NCBI GenBank assembly: GCA_001305115.1
Contig: BCAA01000001.1
Coordinates: 186,001-250,000, forward strand
Direction of reading: 5' to 3'
Length of the DNA stretch: 64,000 bases
Origin: Clostridia bacterium UC5.1-1E11
GTDB lineage: Bacteria; Bacillota; Clostridia; Oscillospirales; Acutalibacteraceae
The notes under the pieces were generated by a model, which was given only the letters and a program-made list of their open reading frames with translations, was not told where the DNA came from and did no database searches. The translations under genes and the position numbers were made by a program. Positions 38,595-47,574 of this stretch are shown piece after piece (position 1 is the first letter of the stretch; each line of letters starts with the position of its first letter).

Positions 38595-40967
38595 TCATCC
38601 CACCGGGACAATTCCCGGGGGCAGATCCTGTTCTCCAGGTACTACTACAATATTGTCGTCTGGATTCTCCTCCGGTTCCTGTGAGGGAACTTCTGGTTGG
38701 GAAGGCGGCGCCTCTGGAACCGATGTGTTCTCACTGGATGCATTGGACTCCATTGGATGTTCACTCGCCTGCTGAGAAGAAGTCGTGGGATCGGACGGCG
38801 TTTCCACTTCAGGTGTGGGTCCTTCTTCCCCAGCCGATGAAGTTCCCTCCCCTTCGGTTTCATGTGCCAGATCACATCGATCGGGTAATTCGTCCTTCTT
38901 GTACCAGCCTGTGCCTGTCTTTGGACAAGTGGCATTTGCCAGTTTTCCGCTCTGCTGGCAAAATGTCGCGGAAATCACATTTTCGTCATATGTGAACTTC
39001 AGCGGCTCTTTATTTTCCAAGTACTGCGCCATAATTTTCTGCCAAATGGAAATGGCATATTTCGTCTCTGCATTGCTCATCGCAGTCGGCGTATCGCGAT
39101 AACCCGTCCAAATACCTGCAAGCGCATAGGGAGTGCCACCAATAAACCAACTGTCCTTTTGGTCATTGGTCGTACCAGTCTTTCCGAATACCTCCCAGCC
39201 GGAAATGGCGGCTCTCCTGCCACTGCCTTCCGAACCAGTAATTACGCGATTGAGCAGATGATGCATCACAGAAGCGGTCGTGGACGAAATCGCTTGTACC
39301 TTCTCTTGATTTCGATTGTCCAAAATGACGTTCCCATCGTGATCTTCTACGTAGTAGTACGTGTACGGCTCTGTAAACACACCGCCGTTTGCAAAGATCT
39401 GGAATGCTGCGGTCATCTCTCGGACTGTAACGCCTTCGCTCATACCACCCACTGCAATTGGCGCAATATTGTTATCCGCAGGCTGCAAGCTCGTAAAATT
39501 GAGTTTGTCCTTTAGGAACGTATAGCCAACTTCCGGCGTAATCTCCTTGCAGATACGGGCCGCAGGCGCATTTCTGGAATTCTCCAGGGCAAATTCCACG
39601 GTCATATTCCCCAGATAACGATTATCAAAATTGTTAGGCCCCGGCTTATTCCCATTCCAATTTTCCATTGGGGCATCCTCCACAATCGTGGAATAATTGA
39701 TTGTCCCCAACTCAATGGCAGGAGCATATACACCAATCGGTTTGATCGTAGAACCAGGCTGTCGCTGCGCGTCGGTCGCAAGATTCAGCGGACGGTTCCT
39801 TGTTTTTTCGCGAGCACCTACCACTGCTAACACGCGCCCATCGTAATCCATAGCGATATATCCAAGATCGATCTTTTGATTTGCCGGCAAGTTATCCGCA
39901 TTATTTACCACAGACTCCGCCAGACTTTGCATTTCCTGATCCATCGCACAATAAATCTTCAAGCCGTCGTGGTAGATCATATCCTCCGCTTTTGCGCTGG
40001 TACAGCTATATAACTCCATCAGATCTTCTTTGACATCCTCGAACATGGTCTCCACGTACCAGTTCCAAATTTCCGTACTGCCCCCGCCGTTCTCTTGTTT
40101 TTTTCCGACAAAAGTCATATGACGGGATTCTTCCATCGCCTGATCGTATTCTGCCTTCGTGATTTTTCCCTGGTCATACATTTCCGAAAGCACAGTCTGT
40201 TGACGCTTCATATTATTTTCTGGATGCACCAAAGGCGTATAACGGGATGGATTTTGTGTGATTCCTGCAATTGCAGCACATTCCGCAATGTCACAGTCCT
40301 GGATGTCCTTCCCAAAATAGAGGTTTGCAGCAGCCTGCACCCCATTGGTGCCGCTGCCAAAATTCACCACATTGAGATACGCTTCCAGGATTTGCTCTCG
40401 GCTGTACGCTTTATTCAGGTTTAATGCACGGAAAATCTCCTTGACCTTTCGGGTCAGGCTGACATCCTTATCCCCCGTCACATTTTTGATCAACTGCTGC
40501 GTGATGGTGGAGCCGCCATAGCTGCTGCCGTTTGAAAACAGCTGTGTCACTGCTCCAAAGGTTCTGCGCCAGTCCACCCCATTGTGCTCCCAAAAGCGTT
40601 TGTCCTCAATGGCAACAATTGCATCTTTCATCGCCTGGGGGATCTGGTCATAATCCACCCAAATACGATTTTCGTTGCTGTAAAGGCTCTGATATTCCAC
40701 CGGATTTCCATTCTCGTCGTACACATAAATAAAGCTTGTGTAATTGAGCTTGAGTTTGTTGAGGTCGTAACTCATGGTTTCATCCTTCATACTCCAAACG
40801 AAGGAAACCAAAAAAGCGCCCACAATCATTCCTGTGATTATGAGAATGGCCAGCAGCGTAAGCAGTGCCTTTGCCAAGATTTTTCCGATCGACCGCGCTG
40901 TATCGGATGCACTGTTGTCCTGCACAGGACCGGTATTGCTGAACTTACTGATGTCCGTTTTTCGCAT
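38595..40967 (-). CDS. Class A penicillin-binding protein (transglycosylase/transpeptidase)
   Basis: 790 residues from ATG 40967, chosen because AGGAGG precedes it; the open frame continues 65 codons upstream without support. Cytoplasmic N-terminus, membrane anchor (about 33-60), GT51 transglycosylase with IEDKRFWEHNGVDWRR (catalytic Glu121) and GGSTITQQLIKN, then transpeptidase with PGSTIKPIG (nucleophile Ser406), ENSRNAPAA and FGKTGTTND. The last ~90 residues are a Ser/Pro/Glu-rich tail ending DLPPGIVPVG. It polymerises and cross-links peptidoglycan. It is divergent from the BofC-like gene. Confidence 0.95.
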   Translation of the reverse strand: MRKTDISKFSNTGPVQDNSASDTARSIGKILAKALLTLLAILIITGMIVGAFLVSFVWSMKDETMSYDLNKLKLNYTSFIYVYDENGNPVEYQSLYSNENRIWVDYDQIPQAMKDAIVAIEDKRFWEHNGVDWRRTFGAVTQLFSNGSSYGGSTITQQLIKNVTGDKDVSLTRKVKEIFRALNLNKAYSREQILEAYLNVVNFGSGTNGVQAAANLYFGKDIQDCDIAECAAIAGITQNPSRYTPLVHPENNMKRQQTVLSEMYDQGKITKAEYDQAMEESRHMTFVGKKQENGGGSTEIWNWYVETMFEDVKEDLMELYSCTSAKAEDMIYHDGLKIYCAMDQEMQSLAESVVNNADNLPANQKIDLGYIAMDYDGRVLAVVGAREKTRNRPLNLATDAQRQPGSTIKPIGVYAPAIELGTINYSTIVEDAPMENWNGNKPGPNNFDNRYLGNMTVEFALENSRNAPAARICKEITPEVGYTFLKDKLNFTSLQPADNNIAPIAVGGMSEGVTVREMTAAFQIFANGGVFTEPYTYYYVEDHDGNVILDNRNQEKVQAISSTTASVMHHLLNRVITGSEGSGRRAAISGWEVFGKTGTTNDQKDSWFIGGTPYALAGIWTGYRDTPTAMSNAETKYAISIWQKIMAQYLENKEPLKFTYDENVISATFCQQSGKLANATCPKTGTGWYKKDELPDRCDLAHETEGEGTSSAGEEGPTPEVETPSDPTTSSQQASEHPMESNASSENTSVPEAPPSQPEVPSQEPEENPDDNIVVVPGEQDLPPGIVPVG

Positions 40968-41075
40968 TCCGCGCCTCCTTTCACGCTCTCCACAAGCCCC
41001 GCACATGTTCAGAAAGTGCTGGTGACCTGTATATTTTACCGAAATTTCCAAATAATACCCATGAGGTGATGATCT

Positions 41076-41456
41076 GTGAAAAAACTGATACTTGTGCTGG
41101 CCTGCCTGGACATTGTTGTCCTTGCACTCCTCCTGATGGGGTATCCACAACGGTGGTTCCAAACGGAACCATTGGAGGAATCATCCAGCTCAAATATAAT
41201 GTATTATACCCCCGAGGCACCGTCAAGTCAAGAAAGCAGCGGCACCTACGCTATGGCGAGCAATGTCGCCGTATATACAGTGCGTGCATACAAAGGTCAT
41301 ATCGGTATCTTTTTGAATGAAAGTGAATCTCCTTTTGAAGAATTGGATGTCGATCTTGACCTTCTTCCGGAAGCCGATCAGATCCTTTTGCGAGAGGGCA
41401 TTCGCGTGACGGACCGAGACCGTTTGAACCGTTTAATTGAAGATTATGAGAGTTGA
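41076..41456 (+). CDS. BofC C-terminal-domain protein, secreted or membrane-anchored
   Basis: 126 residues from GTG 41076 (ATGAGGTGATG before it). A short N-terminal hydrophobic segment (ILVLACLDIVVLALLLMG) is followed by a Ser-rich linker and a C-terminal domain YTVRAYKGHIGIFLNES, LPEADQILLREGIRV, DRLNRLIEDYES. That domain matches the BofC_C type, in which a strand pair follows an LP..DQ..L..GI pattern. BofC of Bacillus restrains the SpoIVB protease during sigma-K activation. The N-terminal BofC domain is missing here, so the role may differ. Confidence 0.7.
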   Translation: MKKLILVLACLDIVVLALLLMGYPQRWFQTEPLEESSSSNIMYYTPEAPSSQESSGTYAMASNVAVYTVRAYKGHIGIFLNESESPFEELDVDLDLLPEADQILLREGIRVTDRDRLNRLIEDYES

Positions 41457-41489
41457 CGTCGGATCAAACGGCGTTAACTCTTTATATGC

Positions 41490-41521
41490 AAAAACGCCAC
41501 ACCGTTTGGCGTGGCGTTTTT
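41490..41521. terminator. Bidirectional terminator between BofC-like gene and SASP gene
   Basis: Stem with AAAAACGCCAC on the left and GTGGCGTTTTT on the right, plus an inner CC/GG with one mismatch. It lies between convergent stops at 41456 and 41539. Confidence 0.85.
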
Positions 41522-41538
41522 ATAAAATGGGAATGGTT

Positions 41539-41739
41539 TTATTTCATGTTTTCCTCATAACGCTGAATCATCGTCTTGACCATCTGGCCACCGACGGAAC
41601 CGGCCTCACGGGAAGTCAAGTCGCCGTTGTAACCCTGCTTCAGGTTCACGCCAACCTCTGCTGCTGCTTCCATCTTAAACTTATCGAGGGCCGCACGTGC
41701 TTCCGGAACAACATTCTTGTTATTAGATCTAGACATCAT
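41539..41739 (-). CDS. Alpha/beta-type small acid-soluble spore protein
   Basis: 66 residues from ATG 41739 (AAGGAGTG upstream). SASP signature: PEARAALDKFKMEAAAEVGV with the GPR cleavage region, then GDLTSREAGSVGGQMVKTMIQ. These proteins coat and protect DNA in the forespore and are degraded by the Gpr protease on germination. Direct evidence that the host forms endospores. Confidence 0.97.
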   Translation of the reverse strand: MMSRSNNKNVVPEARAALDKFKMEAAAEVGVNLKQGYNGDLTSREAGSVGGQMVKTMIQRYEENMK

Positions 41740-41843
41740 AAAACACTCCTTAAAAAAATTTTGTTTTTGAATTTTGTTTTGCGTTTGCTTTCCTATTTTG
41801 CGTATCCGGTGTCGTTTTATGATTGTCAATTTTTTGTAGCATT

Positions 41844-42385
41844 TTAAATAACATAACCGCGGGAAGAGTCCACTCCCGCCATTAACAGGACCATACAGAC
41901 CGCAAGCATCTGACGTGGGCTGACGGTCGAATGGAGTTCTACCGTAATATCGCGGGGTTCTACTACGTCGCCATCCAACGTTGTAATGCTTCGTTGGAGG
42001 CTAAGCGCTGCGGCGCATAATCCAGACTGGATATGGAAAGCGTATCCTTAGCACACATGCCGCAAGTCACAGCCGCTGCCCCTGCAGCTCGCAACAACGC
42101 TGCAGCGCGCTGATTCTGCGGTTCAAAAGCACACAGAAAGCCATCGGGAATAGAGATTGGAGAATCCGAATCAAAACTGTTTTTAAAAAACAGAATGCCG
42201 CTGTTTCCCTCTACCTTCGGAATTCGTTCACAATCGCAGACTAAAAAACGAGGTTCATCCTCTCCGATCTTCCGGAGTAAATCCGGATGGACATATCGGA
42301 CGCCACCGTATCTCGCCAAAGCTGGCAGCAAAGCCCTGACAATGGACTGATCCGTACTTTTTCCACAGAGAAGAATATCGGTCAT
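41844..42385 (-). CDS. Uncharacterised protein, frameshifted
   Basis: I do not recognise the family. The first ~125 residues (MTDILLCGKSTDQSIVRALLP, LVCDCERIPKVEGNSGILFF, GMCAKDTLSIS) suggest an alpha/beta fold with a CxxC-like GMCAK. The simple frame ends early, but restoring one base near 42002 gives a coherent extension (LQRSITTLDGDVVEPRDITVEL, seen as LQRSITTLDGD then VVEPRDITVEL) that ends in a hydrophobic MLAVCMVLLMAG and VDSSRGYVI at TAA 41846. Total ~180 codons. Neighbours are SASP and a PdaB-like gene, so a spore-related role is possible but only inferred. Confidence 0.6.
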
Positions 42386-42491
42386 TCACTTGCACGCTCC
42401 AAACCGGCTATAGCCGAACATTCTGAAACCGGGACGACACAAGTGCAGTATGTACCGTTTCTTCAAAGAATATGTAAAAAGGCGAGCAAAA

Positions 42492-42728
42492 TTATGGATT
42501 CTCTTTCCTTTTCTCTTCTGATAGAAAGTCCTCTAAATAATCCCTCAGTTGCTGTGCCATGTTGTGGTCCAACTGAATGCTCAGGGGCCGCAGTTCTGTG
42601 CCCATCTCCTGTCCTGCTGCATGTACCCACATAGAAAAATACGTCGAATTGGTATTTATATCCATCACTGTACGACTTTCTACCCGAATCGGCCGGCTAC
42701 ATTTACGGATATGGGTAATTCTTGCCAT
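42492..42728 (-). CDS. Conserved-looking hypothetical protein (78 aa)
   Basis: 78 residues with a strong GGAGGAAATAAA ribosome site 16 bp after the deacetylase stop. The sequence (ITHIRKCSRPIRVESRTVMD, MWVHAAGQEMGTELRPL, AQQLRDYLEDFLSEEK) is soluble, beta-strand-rich at first and helical and charged at the end. No family recognised. Probably co-transcribed with the deacetylase gene. Confidence 0.6.
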   Translation of the reverse strand: MARITHIRKCSRPIRVESRTVMDINTNSTYFSMWVHAAGQEMGTELRPLSIQLDHNMAQQLRDYLEDFLSEEKRKENP

Positions 42729-42744
42729 TTTATTTCCTCCGCTC

Positions 42745-43470
42745 CTATCCTTTATCCATTAGTTCTGTAACGGTCACAAAGGTATATCCCTGCTCGCAAA
42801 GAACCTCCAATACTTTTTCCAATGCCGTGGGTGTATTCAGGGCACTACTCTGAAACCGCACAATCGCCCCTGGCCGGACCTGCTGTACAATATGATCACA
42901 GATGCGTTCTGGAGAAATGTTTTTCCAGTCGAGCGAGTCGATCTCCCACTGAATAGAAACCATCCCTTCTTCTCGCACTGTGGATAGTAGTTCGGGGCTA
43001 TAAGCCCCGTATGGAGCACGAAAGAGACGGGGCTGTTTTCCTGTAATCTGCTCCAAAGTCCGGCTGCTGGCTTGTAGTTCTTCCTTTTGTTTCCCGTGCG
43101 AAAGCTGATCCATGCGGACATGTGTCATCGAGTGGGTCCCCAGTTCACATCCCGCCATGGTAATCCGAAGCACCGATTCATCATGGGTTTCTGCCCAGTG
43201 TCCCACAACAAAAAAAGTTGCGGTCGCTTGATACTTTTTTAAGATATTCAGCAATTCATCGGTCTGTACGTCCGTCCATTCTACGTCAAATGTAAGGGCA
43301 ATCTGTTTTTCTTTTGTATCTACACGGCAGACCGGTTCCTGGAATCGCGGCGTATCTGCCTGTGTCGAAAGAACAACTGGCGGCACAATCCAAAACAAGA
43401 CAGCCAAAACAGCAGCTGCTATACAAAATAGAGAAAGCAATCGTTTGTGTAAAAAACCAATGAATCGCAT
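42745..43470 (-). CDS. PdaB-like polysaccharide deacetylase, sporulation type
   Basis: 241 residues. N-terminal membrane anchor or signal (about 9-32), then the NodB fold: IALTFDVEW (motif 1), GTHSMTHVRMDQLS (motif 2, two His), LFRAPYGAYSPELL (motif 3), IQWEIDSLDWKN (motif 4). In motif 5, where active deacetylases have a His (LLxH or LFH), this protein reads VRFQSSALNTP, i.e. Gln instead of His. PdaB-type proteins act on cortex or spore peptidoglycan. The Gln substitution makes catalytic activity doubtful. Confidence 0.85.
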   Translation of the reverse strand: MRFIGFLHKRLLSLFCIAAAVLAVLFWIVPPVVLSTQADTPRFQEPVCRVDTKEKQIALTFDVEWTDVQTDELLNILKKYQATATFFVVGHWAETHDESVLRITMAGCELGTHSMTHVRMDQLSHGKQKEELQASSRTLEQITGKQPRLFRAPYGAYSPELLSTVREEGMVSIQWEIDSLDWKNISPERICDHIVQQVRPGAIVRFQSSALNTPTALEKVLEVLCEQGYTFVTVTELMDKG

Positions 43471-43479
43471 TTCTGGACT

Positions 43480-43626
43480 TTAAGAACGGATTCTCTCACC
43501 GAAATGACGTGGGAGTTTGTCCTTTTTCTGGAAGAAACGTTCCATCCCCAATGCCGCCCGGCGTACGAATATTCTCCGTTCCTGTTCCTTTTTAGACACC
43601 GGTTTTTCCATTCTGTCCTTCATCAT
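43480..43626 (-). CDS. Possible small basic protein
   Basis: 48 residues from ATG 43626 (AAGGGGTGG upstream), very rich in Lys and Arg (KKEQERRIFVRRAALGMERFF). A longer frame to 43752 exists. No family recognised. It lies 9 bp upstream of the deacetylase gene in the same direction. Low certainty. Confidence 0.35.
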   Translation of the reverse strand: MMKDRMEKPVSKKEQERRIFVRRAALGMERFFQKKDKLPRHFGERIRS

Positions 43627-43800
43627 CCATGCCACCCCTTCAATTGCTTTCAGCACACCGCAGGGCCAAATTGGATTGGTTCTGCATATGCCTGAACAAT
43701 AGATATGCAAGGGGAACGTGGGAATATGCTGCCGCTTCTCTGTACGCCGCATAAGATGGAAAGACCTCTCTTATTTTATCAAAAATGGAGGTGAAACGCG

Positions 43801-44211
43801 ATGCCTGAAAACAAAACAGGCGCTTTTTCCAAAGAACTCTGCCAGCAGCTGGGCATTTTATCAAAGTCTCAATGGTATATCATTGTTACAGTCTGTGCAA
43901 TCCTGTTGTCCTATTATTCAGTCGGAATTATTAAGCAAAAATTGGTGTGTACGGCAACCGATCCAGAGCTCTGCCAGTGTCTACCAAAAGTGATGCCGAT
44001 CCAAGCGCTCTCCAACATTATGATCCTTTTAGCGCTCTTCTTTTATGTAGGACTCTCTGGAGAAAGCCTGCGACAGGCCAAACGGCAGTGCAATCCTAGA
44101 CAAGTACACAACAGTTCCCTTAACCATACCGCCAATCTTCTGGTTCTAATTGCGGGGATGATCCGCTTTGGACTTCTGATCACACAGGACGACACGGAGC
44201 TTTCCCTATAA
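43801..44211 (+). CDS. Two-segment membrane protein of unknown function
   Basis: 136 residues, GGAGGTGA before ATG 43801. Predicted membrane spans at about 25-45 ([18 protein letters not shown]) and 66-85 ([17 protein letters not shown]), with a third weak one near 112-126. Between spans 1 and 2 lies a compact Cys segment, [16 protein letters not shown], with three Cys. No family recognised. Monocistronic, ahead of the flavoprotein gene. Confidence 0.6.
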   Translation: MPENKTGAFSKELCQQLGILSKSQWYIIVTVCAILLSYYSVGIIKQKLVCTATDPELCQCLPKVMPIQALSNIMILLALFFYVGLSGESLRQAKRQCNPRQVHNSSLNHTANLLVLIAGMIRFGLLITQDDTELSL

Positions 44212-44300
44212 GCAGAGGATTTTCCTGTAAAATTCGCACATACTACAGTGTGATTCTTCCCTGTATTTCAGGGGACAAACAGGAAAGTAGGGATACTGTT

Positions 44301-45635
44301 ATGAGTAAAATCGTTGTGATCGGGGCCAATCATGCTGGAACAGCCGCAGTCAATACTATTTTGGATACAGCGCCCGACCAACACCAAGTGGTTGTATTTG
44401 ACGCTAATTCCAACATCAGTTTTCTGGGCTGCGGAATGGCCCTTTGGATTGGAGGCCAAATTTCCGGCCCAGAAGGACTATTTTATTCCTCACAAAAGCT
44501 TTTGCAGCAAAAGGGTGCTATGGTTCACATGTTGACGACTGTAACAAAGATCGATTTTGACCGCAAGATCGTCTATGCAGAGGGCGGCGACCATACACGG
44601 TATGAGGAACCATATGAAAACTCATTTTAGCAACCGGTTCCCAACCCATCGTTCCGGACATTCCAGGAAAAGACCTCGAAAATGTACAGCTGGTCAAACG
44701 CTATCAAGACGCGGAAGAGGTCATCCAAAAACTTCACTCCAACTGCGTTCAAAAAAGTGGCTGTTATTGGAGCTGGGTACATCGGCGTAGAATTGGCAGA
44801 GGCTTTTAAACGCAACGGAAAAGAGGTTGTCTTAATCGACTGTGCCCCCACCTGTCTATCGGGTTACTATGATCGTGATTTTACAGATCATATGTCGGAT
44901 GTACTCGAAAAAAATGGAGTCCAGCTGGCCTTTGGCGAGCGTGTCACCAAAATTGCCGGAAAAAGCAGGGTCGAAAAAATCATTACAGATAAAAAGGAAT
45001 ATGCGGTCGATATGGCGGTTCTTGCGGTTGGATTCCAGCCAAATGCAAAACTTGGCGAAGAACACTTAGAACGCTTTCGCAACGGCGCCTATCGGGTCAA
45101 CCGGCAACAGCGTACAAACCTTCCGGATGTTTACGCCATCGGTGATTGTGCAACTGTCTTCGATAATGCGATTGGAGAGGTCAATTATATAGCGCTCGCC
45201 AGCAATGCCGTACGCTCAGGTATTGTCGCTGCTGTGAACGCATGCGGCGGTCACATGGAGACAGAAGGTGTCCAAGGCTCCAATGGCATCAGCATATGGG
45301 GATATAATATGGTCTCTACTGGTCTTACGCTCGAAAAAGCCCGGCGATATGGAATGGATGTCTGTTCCGCTGATTTTGAAGATTATCAGAAACCCCAGTT
45401 TATGAAGCATAATGAATCCGTTAAAATTCGGATCGTTTACCGCCGGGATAATCGGGTAATCGTTGGCGCTCAGATGGCTTCTCGCTACGACATGTCCATG
45501 GGAATCCACCTGTTCTCCTTGGCAATTCAGGAGCGGGTAACCATTGACCGGCTCAAACTGCTGGATCTTTTCTTTTTGCCACACTTTAACCAACCTTATA
45601 ATTATATTACAATGGCTGCTTTGGGAGCCGAATGA
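44301..45635 (+). CDS. NADH oxidase/CoA-disulfide reductase-type flavoprotein, two frameshifts
   Basis: 445 codons. FAD fold [16 protein letters not shown], then [16 protein letters not shown] with the redox-active Cys (equivalent to Cys42 of enterococcal NADH peroxidase/oxidase), LILATGSQP (recovered after correction), NAD fold [27 protein letters not shown] and a C-terminal dimerisation domain [10 protein letters not shown]. The breaks are one base lost in the A4 run 44617-44620 and one gained in the A6 run 44751-44756. It likely removes O2 by NADH-dependent reduction to water, useful to an anaerobe. Peroxidase or CoA-disulfide reductase activity is also possible. Confidence 0.88.
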
Positions 45636-45643
45636 AAGAACAG

Positions 45644-45695
45644 AAAAGGCGACGGGGTTTTCTTCTCTTTTTGAGAGATACCCCGATCGCCTTTT
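45644..45695 (+). terminator. Terminator after the NADH oxidase-like gene
   Basis: Long imperfect stem: AAAAGGCG with CGCCTTTT plus an inner GGGGTA/TACCCC part, 8 nt after the stop. Confidence 0.75.
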
Positions 45696-45738
45696 CCATT
45701 CTTCGATTGTTTAAAGGTAGAATTCACGCAAGTCACAC

Positions 45739-45789
45739 TTGACGGGACGATATTTCAATGGTAAAATTAGTCTGTTAACAGACTAATTT
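45739..45789 (+). promoter_or_regulatory. marR promoter with a 26-bp perfect operator palindrome
   Basis: TTGACG (45739-45744) and TAAAAT (45762-45767) are 17 bp apart. A perfect dyad of 26 bp (45764-45789, half-site AAATTAGTCTGTT) starts within the -10 and covers the expected start site, just before the GGAGAGGAAGA ribosome site. This is the standard arrangement for MarR autorepression. Confidence 0.85.
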
Positions 45790-45806
45790 GGAGAGGAAGA
45801 ATCTTA

Positions 45807-46262
45807 TTGGAAATGATCGAACAATTAAAGCGATACCATGCCCTTTATAACGCCCTTTGGCGGGAAACAAACGCAATCTATGAGGAATGGGCAAAACAGC
45901 GTGGCTGGTCTTACTGCGAATTGCTTGTGATTTTATCCTTAGTTGAAAATCAGGATACATGTAAGCAAAAAGATATTTGCCAGCTCTGGCAACTCCCAAA
46001 ACAAACCGTCAATACCATTCTTAAAAAATTTCTTGTACATAGATGGGTCGAACTGGCCCCCTGCAAAGAAGATCATCGGAATAAGGTGATTCATTTGACC
46101 ATAACGGGCAAGGAAACTTTTGAAGCGGTTGCCAGTGCACTACAGCACTGTGAAGAAATTGTCTGGGAACGACTTGGTAAAGATCGGGCCGATACCCTGA
46201 TCGAAAATACCAAGCGCTATAATCAATTCTTCCGGGAGGCAGGAATTGATGAGAATACATAA
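45807..46262 (+). CDS. MarR family transcriptional regulator
   Basis: 151 residues from TTG 45807 (GGAGAGGAAGA six bases upstream; ATG 45813 is the alternative). Winged helix: DTCKQKDICQLWQLPKQTVNTILKKF (split here as DTCKQKDICQLWQLP and KQTVNTILKKF), wing RHRNKVIHLT-like DHRNKVIHLTITGKE, and terminal dimerisation helices. It probably represses itself and the MATE gene by binding the upstream dyad and releases on binding a small ligand. Its stop overlaps the MATE start by 14 nt. Confidence 0.92.
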   Translation: MEMIEQLKRYHALYNALWRETNAIYEEWAKQRGWSYCELLVILSLVENQDTCKQKDICQLWQLPKQTVNTILKKFLVHRWVELAPCKEDHRNKVIHLTITGKETFEAVASALQHCEEIVWERLGKDRADTLIENTKRYNQFFREAGIDENT

Positions 46263-47574
46263 GGACTTTTTTCACTATGTCATTCCTTCCATGTTGGCGT
46301 TTGCTCTATCCGGGATCTACGCCATTGCGGATGGTTTCTTTGTAGGAAACGCCCTGGGAGATAATGCCCTTGCCGCAATCAATGTGGCCTATCCTTTGAC
46401 CGCTTTTTTACAGGCGGTTGGAACCGGAATTGGCATGGGCGGTGCTATCCGCTACGCAATCAGTAAAGGAAACCAAAACGATCACCTTGGACAACAGTAT
46501 TTTGGAATGTCTCTCCTTCTTTTGATGTTTTCTGGTATTCTTTTGACCGGTCTGTTTCTATGGGGAGCGCCGTCCATCCTGCATCTTTTTGGCGCTTCCG
46601 GAAAAATTCAACTGTTGGGAGAAGAATATTTGCTCTATATCAGCTATGGAGCTCTTTTCCAAGTGTTGGGTACCGGCCTGGTTCCCTTCATTCGAAACAT
46701 GGGCGGCTCTGTCATCGCTATGGTTGCTATGGTCACTGGATTCTTAACAAATATTGTCCTTGATTATTGGTTTGTTTGGGTTTTACCTTGGGGAATGATG
46801 GGCGCGGCCATCGCAACCGTAATTGGTCAGGCGATGACCTTTCTGGTATGTGTTGCTTTCTTTGCCGCTAAAAAGCAAAAACCGTCCTTTGCATTTCAAG
46901 CGAAGAGGGGGTTTTTCATAAAGCATATTTTAGGGGTTGCCCTGTCCCCCTTTGGCTTGACCTTTTCTCCGAATATCACATTGATTCTCGTGAACAAAAG
47001 CGCAGCGTTGTTTGGCGGTACAATGGCGGTAACCTGCTATGCATCCATCAGTTATGTTTCCTCTGTGGTAATACTGTTGCTACAGGGAATCAGCGATGGC
47101 AGCCAACCGCTGGTCAGTCTCGCCTATGGAGAAGGGAATATTCCACGTGCAAAGGCAATTCGCAACTTCGCTTATCAGTTTTCGGTTCTAATATCGGCAA
47201 TTTGTGTGGCTGTCTTATTTGCTGTACGAGGACATGCAGCAGAATTGTTCGGGGCCTCTCCGCAAGTCACACAAGAAGTTGCAAAAATTCTGCCGATTTT
47301 CCTTTGTGGCTATTTATTTATCAGCATTTCCAGAGTCACAACTGCCTTTTTCTATGCCATCAGCGAAAACCTACAGGCATATCTGCTCATTTATGGAGAA
47401 CCTCTCCTCTTATTGCTTCTGTTGCTGATCCTCCCACAAACCATCGGAATCCTAGGAACTTGGCTTGCCATCCCCATTTCTCAGATTGCCCTATCCCTCC
47501 TAGGCCTTTTTATGGTTTGGAAGGATCGCCAAATGGCGCAGGTCACACCCGTTATGGAATCTCATAACAATTGA
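46249..47574 (+). CDS. MATE family multidrug efflux transporter
   Basis: 441 residues from ATG 46249 (GGGAGG upstream; TTG 46246 possible). Twelve membrane segments with the MATE pattern: VIPSMLAFALSGIYAIADGFFVG in the first helix, NALAAINVAYPL, GTGIGMGGAIRYA, the mid-protein repeat PNITLILVNKSAALFGG and GISDGSQPLVSLAYGEGN. It exports cationic drugs or metabolites in exchange for Na+ or H+. Co-transcribed with marR, so expression is presumably induced by a substrate. Its end overlaps the convergent metallopeptidase gene by 23 bp. Confidence 0.94.
   Translation: MRIHKDFFHYVIPSMLAFALSGIYAIADGFFVGNALGDNALAAINVAYPLTAFLQAVGTGIGMGGAIRYAISKGNQNDHLGQQYFGMSLLLLMFSGILLTGLFLWGAPSILHLFGASGKIQLLGEEYLLYISYGALFQVLGTGLVPFIRNMGGSVIAMVAMVTGFLTNIVLDYWFVWVLPWGMMGAAIATVIGQAMTFLVCVAFFAAKKQKPSFAFQAKRGFFIKHILGVALSPFGLTFSPNITLILVNKSAALFGGTMAVTCYASISYVSSVVILLLQGISDGSQPLVSLAYGEGNIPRAKAIRNFAYQFSVLISAICVAVLFAVRGHAAELFGASPQVTQEVAKILPIFLCGYLFISISRVTTAFFYAISENLQAYLLIYGEPLLLLLLLLILPQTIGILGTWLAIPISQIALSLLGLFMVWKDRQMAQVTPVMESHNN

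Noticed and set aside
38595..41162. N-terminal extension of the class A PBP to 41162
   Set aside because: The extra 65 codons overlap the divergent BofC-like gene and lack PBP features. AGGAGG precedes ATG 40967.
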